From Atrina japonica (taxonomy: Eukaryota; Mollusca; Bivalvia; Pterioida; Pinnidae), in assembly GCA_030159075.1 (NCBI GenBank), contig BROG01000808.1:97501-161500 (forward strand): 64,000 nucleotides of DNA. The letters run 5' to 3'. Below are positions 19,678-37,672 of this stretch, one piece after another. The notes under the pieces were generated by a model. That model had not been told where the DNA came from and searched no databases. It saw only the letters and a list, made by a program, of their open reading frames with translations. The stretch's first letter is position 1. Every line of letters starts with the position of its first letter. The position numbers were made by a program, and so were the translations under genes.

Positions 19678-22023
19678 CCAGCCTAGAATCATGATTTTCA
19701 ACTATTGCCATTTGCCATTTCATCTACGCATCACTGGTTCTACTTTCTTAAAGAAACATTTATATTATGATATTAATAACACTCAAACCTGAAGCCCGTA
19801 GATTAGATATTATTATGTATTAATTACTAATATTACGAATTAAAAGTTTTATTTTTTAACTTAGCATTATCAACTTAAGAGCATTACGAAAGCTGGCAAT
19901 CTAATTAAAAAACTTATCTCTCATCGCTCAGACCATTTTGTAAGTTTTCTAATATGTCGCTGGAGAGATCTAATGAAACACAGTTTTAATTAAGGTTCAC
20001 TTGTGAGTGTGACCTCGTATGTGTTTCGTTTCGTAAATGTAGACTAATATGAAAATGCGTTTCAAAAGTATGAATTAGATTTGGCAGCTGGAAACAACAA
20101 ATGCAAATTGTAGAATACCTAATTCTAAGTATGTGAGGACATTTGTTGATCTTAGGCACTGGATTGTTTATTTTGTTTTTATTTTTATCATTATCATGTA
20201 AGTTTATCGGTTATTTGATAGGTGAGATAATAATTCTTGATTAAAATCCTCTTTCATAATTGAAATTAATTATGACAGCTTTAACCAATATAAGTTATTG
20301 TACAGATCTATAATTTGGCTTTTTCGAGGTTTATATGAAAAATACTCGTGACGTCATAAATACTACACTGAGAATGTTTTACCATTTTTAGGGATGCAAT
20401 TTTGAAACTAGTTATTGGAAGACAATTTCCCATTTAACACAAATATTTTATGATAAAAACCATACCTGGAATTTTAAGAAACTTTTAGACAGCATTTCTA
20501 AAGGTAAACGAGAAACAACGAGATCATTCTATTGTTTTGGAAAACGCTTATTATCATTTAGTATTACCAAAGAAGTATTTTATTTGACAGAATAGTTGCT
20601 AAGCTACGTAACTCGGATAGTTTTTCGTTCAGGCGAGATATTATATACGTCTTTTACAGATATGTTATTTTTTTTAGTTTATGTATGGATGGGTAACCAA
20701 GAATAGATAAATCACATATCGAAGTTTAAAATTTTTGATAAATTGAAGTGATTTTACACTTCCCCAATCATTTCACAAGAGTGCCTTTATACATATTTTG
20801 GGTCTGCCGTTGTCGTTTCTGCCTTTCTAGCGTTTGAGAATTACAAAAGTCATTGGTATCGACACCATAAGGCAATACTGTTCTAGAAAAAAAGACAACC
20901 CTGGAATACCACGCTATTGTGTTATGTGTCCTCATTAACAATATTTTATTATTTAATTGTTTTGGGGAAAACAAATATGGTGCCATACATGTGATATGTG
21001 TCACTTTTACTCCGTATTTTATCACATTCGACAGTTTTTGTTAGATTTTTATTTCATTGATGTTAACTACTGTATGTGTATTTAAATTAGTGCACTCATA
21101 TTTTAGCGCTCTCGGGGAAAATAGACTTATGAGCGTAATTTTGAATTCGCGCAATTAATTCTATTAGTTTTGACGTGTATAAAGAATGACATGATGGACA
21201 AATTTTAGCGCTGCTCTTGAATAAGCGCAATGACTTTAGGGCGAAAATAAGTACACGTACAGTATGTTGTGAATGAAAGTAAACATTCATTATATTTTTT
21301 CCCCTCTGAGATCAACTATCAGAATTTTAGTTTTTGTTTCTTCCTCTATCCACAATTGTAGTGTTCCTATTGACTATCTTAAAGTTTTGCATGGCAAAGT
21401 CTATAAAGTGACAAAGGGAACCTTTGGTGCACCATGTCCATCCTTACCTGGAAACGCCCTCAGCGCATGACCGCTGGCGTGATAATTTTTGTCAGGTATC
21501 TTAATATAACTTTCAAATGCATCTGTCATCACTATCACTACAAAAGTCGAAATTAAATATTCTATAATTTTAACATCTTCAATGTACATTATTTTTACAA
21601 GTCTATTCGGTTGAAGATATATACAGTAACTCTATAAAAGAAACTAGAATTGGATTGTGTAGCTTGTGGATAAAATTAGAAATATATAGAAATCAAAGAA
21701 CATTTTACATTTTTAAATATACTCAAGAACACATAGATAAAAATATCATATGATACTATGAGAGTTTATCATACAATTGTATCCTAGATATGATATTATA
21801 TTGTTAATTATTATGTATCTGTATTTTTATGAATATTTTATGCATATTGTATATCTATTGATATATTTGATGTTATCATAGAATATCAGTATTGATACAA
21901 CCTCAACATTCCTTCGTTTATGTCGGCCATGCATGTGCAATAAGGACTTTTATGATTTTAAGCCATTGTATTCATGCAGTTATTATGTATCATCATTATT
22001 TTTTTCGATGTACGAATGATACC

Positions 22024-22133
<110 letters not shown>

Positions 22134-22574
22134 GTGTTTGTTATTAAAATAATTTGTTTAAACAGTAATATTCGGAGTTTATCTTGATATAAGTCTACTG
22201 TTTCCAGGACTTTGAGCAGCAAAAACGGAGACACCACTTACCAGGTTTACATTCGTATAAATATAAAAAGCAGATACCACAGTTTTAACCGTCAGGTGTT
22301 CCAAAGGACAGTATACAAATTTAGTGAACATTGTACAAACACAGACCCCAGTAGATCTAGAGGTGTGAGCAGGTATCGCGGAGTACTCAGTATCCCATTT
22401 ATGTCTTTACAAACACAGTTATATACATGTGTTAAACGTACTGCATTTGACGTTTGAAGCTGTTAAGGGCGCCCCTCACATATTATGTGTGTGTAGCGTT
22501 AAAATATATTTTGCGTCAACTTGTGATCTTTGGTAATAGCTTAGTTAAAAGTCGGCAATTTTCTTTCGGAAGTC

Positions 22575-22700
22575 CTGTGTCTCTTACAGGATACATTGTA
22601 ACTGGGTTCTCTCCCCATGTCGAAAACTGGTTGCCACGTTATGACTGAAAATATGTTGAGTGTGGCATAAAACACCAAAACAATGTAAAAACAAACAAAC
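22575..22700 (+). mobile_element. SINE family 2, 3' end only
   Basis: ACTGGGTTCTCTCC, AAAACTGGTTGCCACGTTATGACTG-like sequence and GAGTGTGGCATAAAACACCA match the 3' half of the family 2 copies at 14760, 39855 and 43565, then an A-rich AAACAAAC tail follows. Confidence 0.55.
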
Positions 22701-23065
22701 GACTTGATGAGTTAAATATAGTACTACACCGACTAGAATTAATATAAATTACCAAACAAATCGACATTTCCTTGTACATTTTATATAGTTAATCTAAGGA
22801 GTTCGCAAAGCCCCGAAAGTGGTACGTATGCCTCTCCACTTTGAAGCAATGATATGGGGGAGCAATATATATTCAAACAATGTGATACATTAGCAAATAG
22901 AAGCATTTTATGAAAGAAAGGGTGAAGAGAATAATTTACCGATTCAGTAAAAGAGGATATCAGTTTAAGATATGATATGATTTCAACATGACCTGATGGA
23001 ATTTTTAGTTTCAAATGCATGATTATATGTCAAATTGTTGTTATACTGAACGATCTTACACATTC

Positions 23066-23070
<5 letters not shown>

Positions 23071-23149
<79 letters not shown>
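23071..23149. repeat. (TA)n microsatellite
   Basis: About 78 bp of perfect TA repeats. Confidence 0.97.
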
Positions 23150-23152
<3 letters not shown>

Positions 23153-24132
23153 TGGTTATTTAAATTTAATGAAATTCCATGGAGTGTATAAACAAATGAA
23201 GGTTTTAAAGTATACAAGTATTATCTTGCTTGATATTTGGTTCTATTTTTGTACGTATACACGTAAATAAATATATTAGCAATATTGCTTATTTGGCAGT
23301 TTGTCAATTGCATTTTGAACCAAACGTCGGGTAAAAGATTTATCCAATTTAAAATGTTTGTTTCACAAAAATATAAATAACAACATCTACTTTGGATTTC
23401 TCCAAGAAAAGTTCTCACCCATACATAAATTTATTAGTTTTAACATTTCAAAGGTTTCGTATATATATCTGCACCACACCACAAAGGATCCATTGTTTTC
23501 GCCACCATGTAAATACATGTACATGTAAGCACCAGACAATCATTTTTGTCATAGAACACGTTATTCTGCGAACTCATTTGTGTTAAAGAAGTGGGTATAC
23601 ACATTATGTTAAGCGTGAACATCCTTCATGTATAATAATATTTACTGCTCCGCAGATAAACTACTTAAAAATCAGAGAAACACGTTGTTAAAGTGTTAAG
23701 TGTTTATCAAATATGGTAAATTGATAAATTCGATAATCCATTTGCATTTTCAGTCTAAAAGCAAGCAAATTTCAGGGGCAAATAAATATTCTATGATAGC
23801 ACTGCTTACAAAATAAGTGTTGTTTTTCATTTCATGTGCCATTAACACGATCAAAATATTTAAAATATTCAATAGCTCCACTATGGTTGAAATTAGAGTG
23901 ATGACTTTCACGTACCCAACATAAGTTGTTTATGCATGATTGCATATTGTTATTAGCTTCGCTTTATAAACTTATTGATCCGCTGCTTCTTTACCAGTGA
24001 TATAAACATATATATAGATAGATAGGTGGACGGAAGTAAACTTGCCTATCATGTTAGAAAACACATATACATAGATTATTTATTTCTTGTAGATCGAAAT
24101 TTTAATTCTTACCGCCAAGGTAGAAACCGTAT

Positions 24133-29237
<5,105 letters not shown>

Positions 29238-29606
29238 ACTAACATCTCTTTCTCTCTATATTATTCATTGACCATCCAGTGTAATATGTATTTTGTCCAA
29301 GACAAACGATGCTATGCATAGGTACATTGAAACAGATATTAAAAGATGGTTAATTTCGACCTGACAATATATTAATTCTGTGTTCTTTGGAGATCGAATC
29401 AGTAAATTGTCCCTTTATTAGCAGAACTGATCCTTTATCCAGATTTCATTTGGAAACTTCTGCAGCAGAAGTAACCTTTAATGTGACATTTTTCAATTAC
29501 TCATGACAATTGTAATACGCATGTGAATGCGATATATCCCAGGGAACGAGCAGCTACATATATCAAGTGCATGAGCTTGGTACATAGAAATTTTACTTAA
29601 TGTAGA

Positions 29607-29829
29607 CGTGGACTGCAAATTGATATCTAATCTATATGAAAGACGGGGTGATTTTGGATTGTGTATCGACACCCCATATCTAAGAAACAAAACCCTTTTA
29701 TCATCTACACAAGATGTTTATGTCTCACAAACAATCCGATTTGCTAGAGCTTTTTCAATGAACATTCATTTTAAATTCAGAACTAAGCTATTTTGTGATA
29801 TTTGTTATCACAAGGATATTGAAAATTGA
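29607..29829 (+). pseudogene. Reverse-transcriptase fragment, degraded
   Basis: The frame contains LYERRGDFGL and VYVSQTIRFARAF. These line up with KLYDKCDDFGFP and VYISQMIRYARAC in the better preserved reverse-transcriptase fragment at 44897-45262 (minus), in the same order and spacing. Only about 70 residues remain. Confidence 0.55.
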
Positions 29830-30120
29830 ACTGAAATTCGCAAATTTCAAGTTTGCAATTACCATATTTTATTCGCTGAAAAATTGCCAGACCTATTTGT
29901 TCAAAAGTAGTGGTTGAATCGCCCACACTGATTTTCACCAGTTGACCTAATTGGTTTTGGTTTGATTTTTATTTCGGACTCAAGATTGATGAAGTAACGG
30001 TCAAGAAATGATGCTTACTCAATTATAACACCTTATCCCCTGTGGTTTTTTCGGAGTCCCATGTTTGTATATTGTCTTCGGGTATTCCTGGTGGTATCTG
30101 TACTTTATTTGTACTGTATG

Positions 30121-30125
<5 letters not shown>

Positions 30126-30211
<86 letters not shown>
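30126..30211. repeat. (TA)n microsatellite
   Basis: About 85 bp of perfect TA repeats; the right-most long AT array in the window. Confidence 0.97.
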
Positions 30212-30214
<3 letters not shown>

Positions 30215-30264
30215 AAAATTGTTAAAGTTCCGTATAAAAGTCCATTATAGTAAAAACTAAAACG

Positions 30265-30378
30265 GATCAAGATAAATTCTTTTGCACTATTGCTTTCACT
30301 TGTATTTAGATCATTTTAAATGCACTTGAAGATCTGAATATAGATGAAAGAGCTAGTGCAAAAGAATTTTTCTTGATC
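30265..30378. repeat. Inverted repeat, 34-bp arms
   Basis: Left arm 30265-30298 (GATCAAGATAAATTCTTTTG...) and right arm 30345-30378 (...CAAAAGAATTTTTCTTGATC) are complementary with a few mismatches, separated by 46 bases. This is probably a miniature fold-back or MITE remnant. Confidence 0.75.
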
Positions 30379-32294
30379 GTTATATATATATATAAACCAT
30401 TTCAATACAATTAACATTTGTTATTCAATCATATCGATTTTTAAAACATGAACATCATTTTCTTGATATCAATAATTAATGGTATGATAAGTATCTAAAC
30501 TGAAAGTCGGTGGTCCAGTTGATCTTCCACTGCGACGTTCAAACAGAGGACTTAATGTGGTGAATGTTCGCTACAAAACACGTACCTGCCTGCCATTGTG
30601 TATTCATCATGCATATACTTGTGACAGTACGCCTATAAATATTGCATTGGTTATGTAATTTTTTCTTGGAAATATTCTAAACCTGCATGTAATTTTCAAC
30701 CTTGTAAAGACAAAATCATAATAATACTGAAATAGGATTGTTAATGAAAAACTTTACTATTATGGTTACATAGTGCTGGACACTTAAAAAGAAGAAGGAC
30801 ACCTGTCAATATGGTAATATAATCTGGAACTGATGTTGGCAACCTAAACAAAAATGACAAATAACACAATATTTTCCATAAAAGACATAAACTGAATGGT
30901 AAATTCACATCAAGAAGTAAATTAAGTTGTTCTTTGTGACAAAATTAATTTAACAGTCATGTGTTTTTGTGTCAGCTTCACATTGTCTGGCATCTTTTGT
31001 CCCTCTGTCTGTTTCCATTTTAACAAATATCATTACTTTTTTATTTTATATGATACTGCTGTGAAACTTACAGGAAAGTTTCATTGTGATGAGGTGCATC
31101 TTACAATGAAGATCGAGGTCATGTTTAAGGTCACATTCAAGGTCAAATGGTGGTACAGTCTTCTCTTAAAGATTTTTTTGTTTAAAATACCTAATTTCGG
31201 CATACTCCAATGTATTTCTTTGCTATATACCCACAACTTGTTTTATTGGCTCTAAATAATTGTTAACCATTCTGAATTGATCATTTACAGAAAAAAAATT
31301 AATGATTAAATTTTTTACAATGACCGAATTTAAAAATTTGGTATTTTCGGAGTCACAGTTTTCAACCTTTCATCCTCTTTATCCAACATGTCTAATATTA
31401 GTTTTGTTTAAAAAAATTATTTTAATAAGGAAGAAGAAAGTTGATGAAAAGAATCAAAATTCTGGAAAGGGGCATAACTGTTGCATATGTAAATATCCCT
31501 GGTATACCCACAAATGTGCCAGATTATTCAATCTATTAATTCATACATTCATTATGAATAAGTATGCAAAAAATAAGAAAAATTTGATGATAAGTTTTTT
31601 TTATACCCCAGGGTACACTTCTTCCCCTTAATACATGATCCTATTACACTGGAGTTCGATACAAAATCAGAAGATTCAATGCTGAACATTTTGTAGCTAA
31701 AAACATCTACCTGCTTCCATTTACTTTATATGTCAATGGCAGTCAACAGCTATATCATTGCTTAAAGTTCGATATGTATCATGGCCACGTTCGACAGGTG
31801 TTTTTAATATGTACTTGATTCTTGATTACTGTATTTGTTACAATATATACGCGCCATACCTCAGACCTGTTTTGTAAATATATTTGTATTACTATATTAC
31901 ATTGATAGAATTTGTTAAGTAACAAATGTTAGTTACTATAATCAGAAGTGATATATTTGTACTTTTTTAAGATAATTTTTCACGTTATATTAAATATTTG
32001 AATGTAGTGTTTGTCTAAATGTAACTTGTCTGTCAGTATAATGCCAATATGTATCGATCCTTTCGTCTCGTTCATTATCAATAAAAATAATCATCATATA
32101 CTATGTCATAACTTTGTAAACCCTAATTTCTATATAATTTCCCGTCACTTGGTGTCCGTCGTCAATAAATGTTTTGTAAACCCTAATTTGTATAGAATTG
32201 TCCCAGACAGACAGACAGACGGGACAGACAGACAGACAGACAGAGATAATACATTATGGTGTCGTTGTCTTGTGACCATCTATTACAATAAGTA

Positions 32295-34126
32295 CTGTAT
32301 ACAGGAAAATATTCGCACCGTTTTATTTTCGCTCCTTCTGCTCTCATCGTCAGTGGGCGAATTTAACACTGGACGAATTTAAAACAGTAATCCTTTTTCA
32401 ATAATTGCACAGAGAGTTTATTATATATTTCATTATATTACATTATTTTAAAAAAACCCAACTTTATTGTAATCATGAAGTAGAAATGCACAAATATTAA
32501 TCGTTAAATAAAACTTAGCAATGAAATATAATCATATTGTAAATTGGAATAGTAACGAATCTTAGCGAATTTAAAACGGGGCGAAATTGTTTGCAATGTA
32601 ACAGGGCGAAAGTAACACAGGGTATAAAACCCTGTATACAGTTAAATTATATTAGGTATGGATAAAAACTATAAACAGTCCCCGAGGGTATATATAAGCC
32701 TAGTACCTGGTATTTCGGTACCAGCTGATAATCTTATACTAAAGTAATCTTTGGCACTGATAAACTTTAAATTTAAATTCTGAAGTTTTGAAAGCTAAGA
32801 AAGTTCTCTTTCTACAGTGGTTACTCTTAGACGGATTTGGCTATACACTTAGATTTATTTTTTGGCCTTGTCTTATACCACTTTTCCTTTAGAAAACTTT
32901 TTGTAAAATTGGAGCTCAACTGATGAAGTCTAATTGACAAAAACGATCGTCTCGAGCATTTTAACTTTGGTATTATGTTTATGATATCAGAAAGAGGAGA
33001 GCACGACGAACCCATTGAATATTGTAACACATGTAACCGACTCTAGAACTAGACTAAAAATCGCTTTGAAAATAACACTTATAAAACTCAATCATTTTAG
33101 GATGAAGTTTGAGGATTTTACGAATTTACTTGGTACCATCGTAAACTTGAAAGATTCAACTATCTTTCCATTACAGTGGACACTTCCAAAAAGCTAAATT
33201 GCCATTGACTCGGTGAAATTAAACAACGCAAATTCTTACGCGAGAAAAAAAACCTCGATTTATATCGGAAAATACACTGGATTTAAAACGTTTTGGATGA
33301 AATAAACACTACCAAGATAAAATACAGAATTTTCCCTTTTATTCCATACTTCATAAACAAATTTGGGACATAAAATATACATCCTACAAGAGTCTGGAAT
33401 TACGTCAATTATATAGAGCCGCAAAGCGTTTTTTAAAACGTCAGTGAGCTTGTGGTTGATATACAGTATCTCGTTGCTGTCACTGGTATACAAATGGTTT
33501 TATTTCAAAAGATTGAAAGATTCGGTTGAACGTTTCTGTTCTGTTATCTAGGTCTACCAAGATAAATTGACACGTCTGTACAAATACAACGGAATTACAT
33601 TAGACTGTAAGAGGGTTGACAGGCACGAAATATTATAGCTACAGTAATGTATGGAAACATAGAAAGGAAATTTTTTTTACCTGTACATCACTATTCTTGG
33701 AAAATAGTTCGAACAGTTACCTGATATGCCAATTCATCTTGGTGGATCTAAATTATCGATTTATCCAGACAGGAGACTGCAAAACGATTTAACGAAAACA
33801 TAATTCAACTAAAAAGAATTGATTTGCTTTAAGTCGTATAAAATGCATTTTTATAGTTAAGATATTTAAATAGCCAACTGCAATTCGAAACTAGGAAGAA
33901 CTGTTTTTGCAAACTAAAAATGTCTCCCCTCTACTTTATCCTGCTTTAATCGGCTCTTACTCTAAGATGGCAATGAACATTACCTATGCAAGGAATATTT
34001 GACCCATTCATTTATATACTTCATTCAAATTCTTCTTGCCACAAAGAATGTAGAATAAATTCGCCCACTGACGATGAAGACGAAAGGGGCGAAAATAAAA
34101 CGGGGCGAATATTTCCCTGTATACAG
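32295..34126. mobile_element. 1.8-kb TIR DNA transposon with TA target duplication
   Basis: Inverted ends of about 70 bp: 32295-32365 starts CTGTATACAGGAAAATATTC, and 34056-34126 ends with the complement (GAATATTTCCCTGTATACAG). Both arms contain CGTTTTATTTTCGC and ATCGTCAGTGGGCGAATTTA. TA flanks each side (32293-32294, 34127-34128). A second outward-type end, CCCTGTATACAG, lies at 32630-32641. So either a 350-bp MITE is nested at the left or the right end was duplicated. No transposase frame is seen. Confidence 0.75.
32790..32990. repeat. Dispersed repeat, second copy
   Basis: Homologous to 26440-26640 (see there), here inside the 32295-34126 element. The other copy lies inside intron 1 of gene C, so this may be the internal part of the same transposon family. 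Confidence 0.55.
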
Positions 34127-34199
34127 TATACAATTGAGGGATTTAATATCAAACATATGTAAGGTAAACTAGAAAGGTGAGGAAAATTCACAAAATATA

Positions 34200-34910
34200 C
34201 CCCTTGCTTCCAAAAGTTTCCTTATGATGATAGGTGACACACTGCCACGCGGTGATACACCTACATACCAAGCAGTATAAGCGCAAATAAACAAAAGTAA
34301 CAATTTGGACAATAAATACTATGATTTCAATTATCTTTTACCTTGACGTCAAATGTCAAGGTCAAATGGTGGTATTGGTGGTAAGTGACACACTGCTGCA
34401 TTTTGATATACATTTACATGTATACCGATTCAGAACAGTAAAAGCCTACATCAAAAGACAAAAACGTTACAATTTGGACAAAGTAATTTTATAATTTTAA
34501 TCTTAATCTGATCTTGAGGTCAATGGTCAAGGTCAAATATATTTGGTAATATATGATCAGGTGACTGTCTCAAGTTTAGACACCTATATATCAAAGGACA
34601 TAACATTAAGACAAAAGAAATAAATTTTACAGCTCAAACATATTTCAGTATGAGTTGACCTTGAGTCAAAGATGAGGTAACATGAACTTAAATTGAATGC
34701 GATACACTGCCACATGGTTATACGCCTACATACGAAATAGTATAAGCCTAGGTCAAGGACAAAAAAAGTTAAGGTCAGGAATATTTTCACTTAGAAGAAG
34801 AAATTGTATAAAACAATATGTCTCCCTTCAATGTTACGAAGGGAAGACCCTGATAAAAACAAGTTATAGGACATACAACGACAAGAGGTCCAGGGGGACT
34901 TAAGTCACCT
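34200..34910. repeat. Diverged tandem repeat, about 150-bp units
   Basis: Four degraded units, each with GTGACACACTGCC-like, CCTACAT-CCA-CAGTATAAGC, ACAATTTGGACA and GGTCAAGGTCAAATGG-type blocks, starting near 34235, 34386, 34555 and 34698. No coding frame spans them. Confidence 0.6.
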
Positions 34911-35270
34911 TGAGTAAGACGTTATGTATCATGGATACAAATTTTCCAAAAAATAAATTGATTTATATACACAACGTGACACATTTTTTATAGAACCATG
35001 ACCTTGAACTTTGACCAACATAGATATGAGAACCAAAACATACATCGTTTATGTTTAATATTTGGTGCATTTTATCATATTTAACATCACTTATATTACT
35101 CGCGTGTACTGATAATGTACACATACATTAATTGCTACTTTGTTACCTGTGAAATCATCATTAAATTAATTTTGCCGTTTTTACTGTAACACCTGCTACC
35201 TCCACCCGTGTCTTATCCTTAAATGCGCCATTTAACTATTTAATACCAGCTAGTAATATCACTCTTTTAT

Positions 35271-36397
35271 GGGGCGCCGTTTTACTTTTTAATACCAGTT
35301 AGTGATATCACTCTTTCGAATAGGTGATATCACTTATTCAAATGATAAGTTATATTACCAATTCGAATGGGTGATATCACCCATTGTAATACCGAATAAG
35401 TGATATCACCTATTTGAATAAGTTATATCTCCTATTTGAAAGAGTGATATCACCTTATACGAATAAATGATATCACTTATAAAAACGAATAAGTGATATC
35501 ACCTATTCGTATAAGTGATATCACTCTTTCGAATAAGTGATATCACTCTTTCAAAAAGGAAATATCACTTTCTACATTTTATAGGTGGCATCACCTATTC
35601 GAATAAGTGATATCACCTATTCGAATAAGTGATATCACCTATTCGAATAAGTGATATCACTTTACAGAACGAATAAGTGATATCACTTATTCGAATTAAT
35701 TATATCATTTATTCAAATTTGGAAACGGTAAAAACCTTATGCTTCCCATTTCTTCCATAAATGTAGATCTGCAGTGAGTATCACTAGGCCTATATCTATG
35801 GAAGAACAAAGCGCAAAGGACGATATTACGGTATCGTGATAAAAGCGCAGCGCTGCAGAATCGGGATCGTCTCCCGTGTCTGTTGTAGGATTTGGGCGGA
35901 TTTCAGCATTCAAAGCAGACAGAGCCGCCAAAACTATACCGTCGACTCCCACCATTTTGAACTAGGGTCCGATTTCCACACAAAATTGTTTTAAAAGTGA
36001 TTGAACTTAAAACTTTGGACCAGATGAAATAAATAATTTATAATGCCCAAGATGACACAAGTCATATTTTTGTTAGACCCAGGAATATATTTTATTTTGG
36101 TGTAGGGAGCATTCAATGACATTGATTTATAAGTGATATAGGTGATATCACTTTACAAAACGAAAAGGTGATATCACTTAGTCGAATATTCGAGTAGGTG
36201 ATATCACTCATTCGAATAGGTGATATCACTCATTCGGATAAGTGATATCACTTAAGAATTCATAAAAGTGATATCACCTAATTGCATAAGTGATATCACC
36301 TATTCGAATGAGTGATATCACACTATTCGAATAAGTGATATCACATATTCGAAAGAGTGATATCACTAACTGGTATTAAAAAGTAAAACGGCGCTCC
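35271..36397. mobile_element. Fold-back element built of palindromic GTGATATCAC / TTCGAA units
   Basis: The ends 35271-35321 and 36347-36397 are near-perfect inverted repeats (GG[GA]GCGCCGTTTTACTTTT, then TAATACCAGTTAGTGATATC). Inside, both arms are arrays of about 22-bp units that alternate two palindromes, GTGATATCAC and TTCGAA, so every unit is self-complementary. The left array runs to about 35710 and the right one from about 36125. The core (35720-36120) is different DNA with a 72-codon minus-strand ORF. A degraded extra copy of the terminus precedes the left end (35224-35268). AAAT occurs just outside that copy and just outside the right end, a possible target duplication. Confidence 0.8.
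35737..35955 (-). CDS. Unrecognised 72-residue ORF in the fold-back core
   Basis: An ATG-started frame (MVGVDGIVLAALSALNAE...) with good start context (AAAATGG) runs to a stop after LHLWKKWEA. It is richer in GC than its surroundings and has a normal mix of residues, with two hydrophobic stretches (about residues 5-15 and 46-62) and an acidic middle (TTDTGDDPDS). It sits between the palindromic arms of the 35271-36397 element. It could be an exon captured by the element, the first exon of the element's own gene, or chance. I do not recognise it. Confidence 0.35.
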   Translation of the reverse strand: MVGVDGIVLAALSALNAEIRPNPTTDTGDDPDSAALRFYHDTVISSFALCSSIDIGLVILTADLHLWKKWEA

Positions 36398-36954
36398 AAA
36401 TAAATTATTCTGTAGCTGCAATTGTCAAACAATTAAATACTCAAAATAGAGTGTCAATTAGTTTGTTTTACTTATTCCAACCCTTTCCACAGTTCAAAGA
36501 CTGTCACGTTTCAGTGAACACAGCTTGTAGTGTCCTGACAGTCTGAATGCAGACTTCAACTTCACAGCGGGGTGCCGAGATAAGAGACTTTGTTATGCAG
36601 TTTCTGACTGTCTTGAATCCCAATGCTATCGTAACGTGAAAGATCATTATTTTGTGACTTGGTCATGTATACAGTGCACTACGCACACAACAGGTCACAT
36701 TTGTTCGGAGTAGACCTCTAGAAAGTTAAAATACGATGAATCGAAGTCGGAAAACTTCACAAAGTTAGATCGGCATTCCAGATTATCATAAATAAAGTTT
36801 CAGATTCCAACTGCACTTCCGAAATACGTAAAAAGATGATAAAAGTTGTTAAACCCGTGAAGGAGATAATGATTTAACGTGTACATGGATACGAAATAGT
36901 GGCAATGCTAGCGCTTCCTGTATCTTCGAATCTCTTTATTCATACGACAGAAGA

Positions 36955-37325
36955 TAGGAACATTTCATATACAGATGTAAACTACTCACTGACAAATTAT
37001 TGAAACAGGGTATCGAAAACCGCGTTTGATGTCAACGTTCTGCAAATTTTACAGTCGGTATAATAGTATTGTTTGCTATTACTCTTTTTCATTGGGTGAA
37101 TGTTGAGTTGCCTTTTCGTTGGCGATTCTTGAGAAGTTTATACCAATTGTGACGAGGATTCATTCCTCACGTATTTCATTTGGATTTGACTGTGGACTCG
37201 GGGCAGGTGTGACCGGTCGACAGAGAATGCTTACTCCTCCATGACACCTGATCCCAACTCTTGGTTTCCGGAGGTCGGTGTTTGTCCATTTTTGCCGGAT
37301 TTGTATCCGTATCCTGGATTTATTA
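36955..37325 (+). pseudogene. 3' end of a reverse-transcriptase element, copy 1
   Basis: Homologous, in opposite orientation, to 44757-45262. Shared text includes ATTTCATATACAGA, AACTACTCACTGACAAATTA, GTGACCGGTCGACAG, ATGCTTACTCCTCCATG and CATTTTTGCCGGATTTGTAT. It begins in the Y-E-D-F...LLTDKLL part of the reverse-transcriptase domain and continues into the C-terminal and 3' region. It keeps about 190 bp (37000-37190) that the other copy has lost. Frames are broken. Confidence 0.65.
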
Positions 37326-37436
37326 ATTTTATAAATCCATAGGCGTATGTAAAAAATACATTAACTAAGATAAAAACGCAATTTGTAGTGACTAATACGA
37401 GCTGCCAGTCGTTACCCAGGGTTGGTTTATGACCAT

Positions 37437-37672
37437 TGTGGTCTAATATGATCCCTAACTAATAAACAAGAAGTATTGAGGTCCTATCCGAGTACCTAAC
37501 TTATAAAGAAGAAGTAATGAGGTCCAATCTGAGTCCTAACTGAGAAACAAGGAGTATTGTGGTCCGATCTGAGTCCCTAACTCATAAACAAGAAGTATTG
37601 AGGTTCAATTTGAGTCCTAACTCATAATTAACAAGAAGTATGATGTCTAATCTGAATCATGAACTTATAGGC
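37437..37672. repeat. Tandem repeat, about 50-bp units, 5 copies
   Basis: Repeated GAGGTCCAATCTGAGTCC, TAACTCATAAACAAGAAGTA blocks with small indels, about five units. No coding frame. Confidence 0.8.

Larger units (their letters stand above)
29238..32294. other. Region downstream of gene C
   Basis: It holds the 3' UTR of gene C, a degraded reverse-transcriptase frame (29607-29829), a (TA)n array (30126-30211), an inverted repeat (30265-30378) and a short (GACA)n run at 32208-32244. I see no other gene. Confidence 0.5.
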
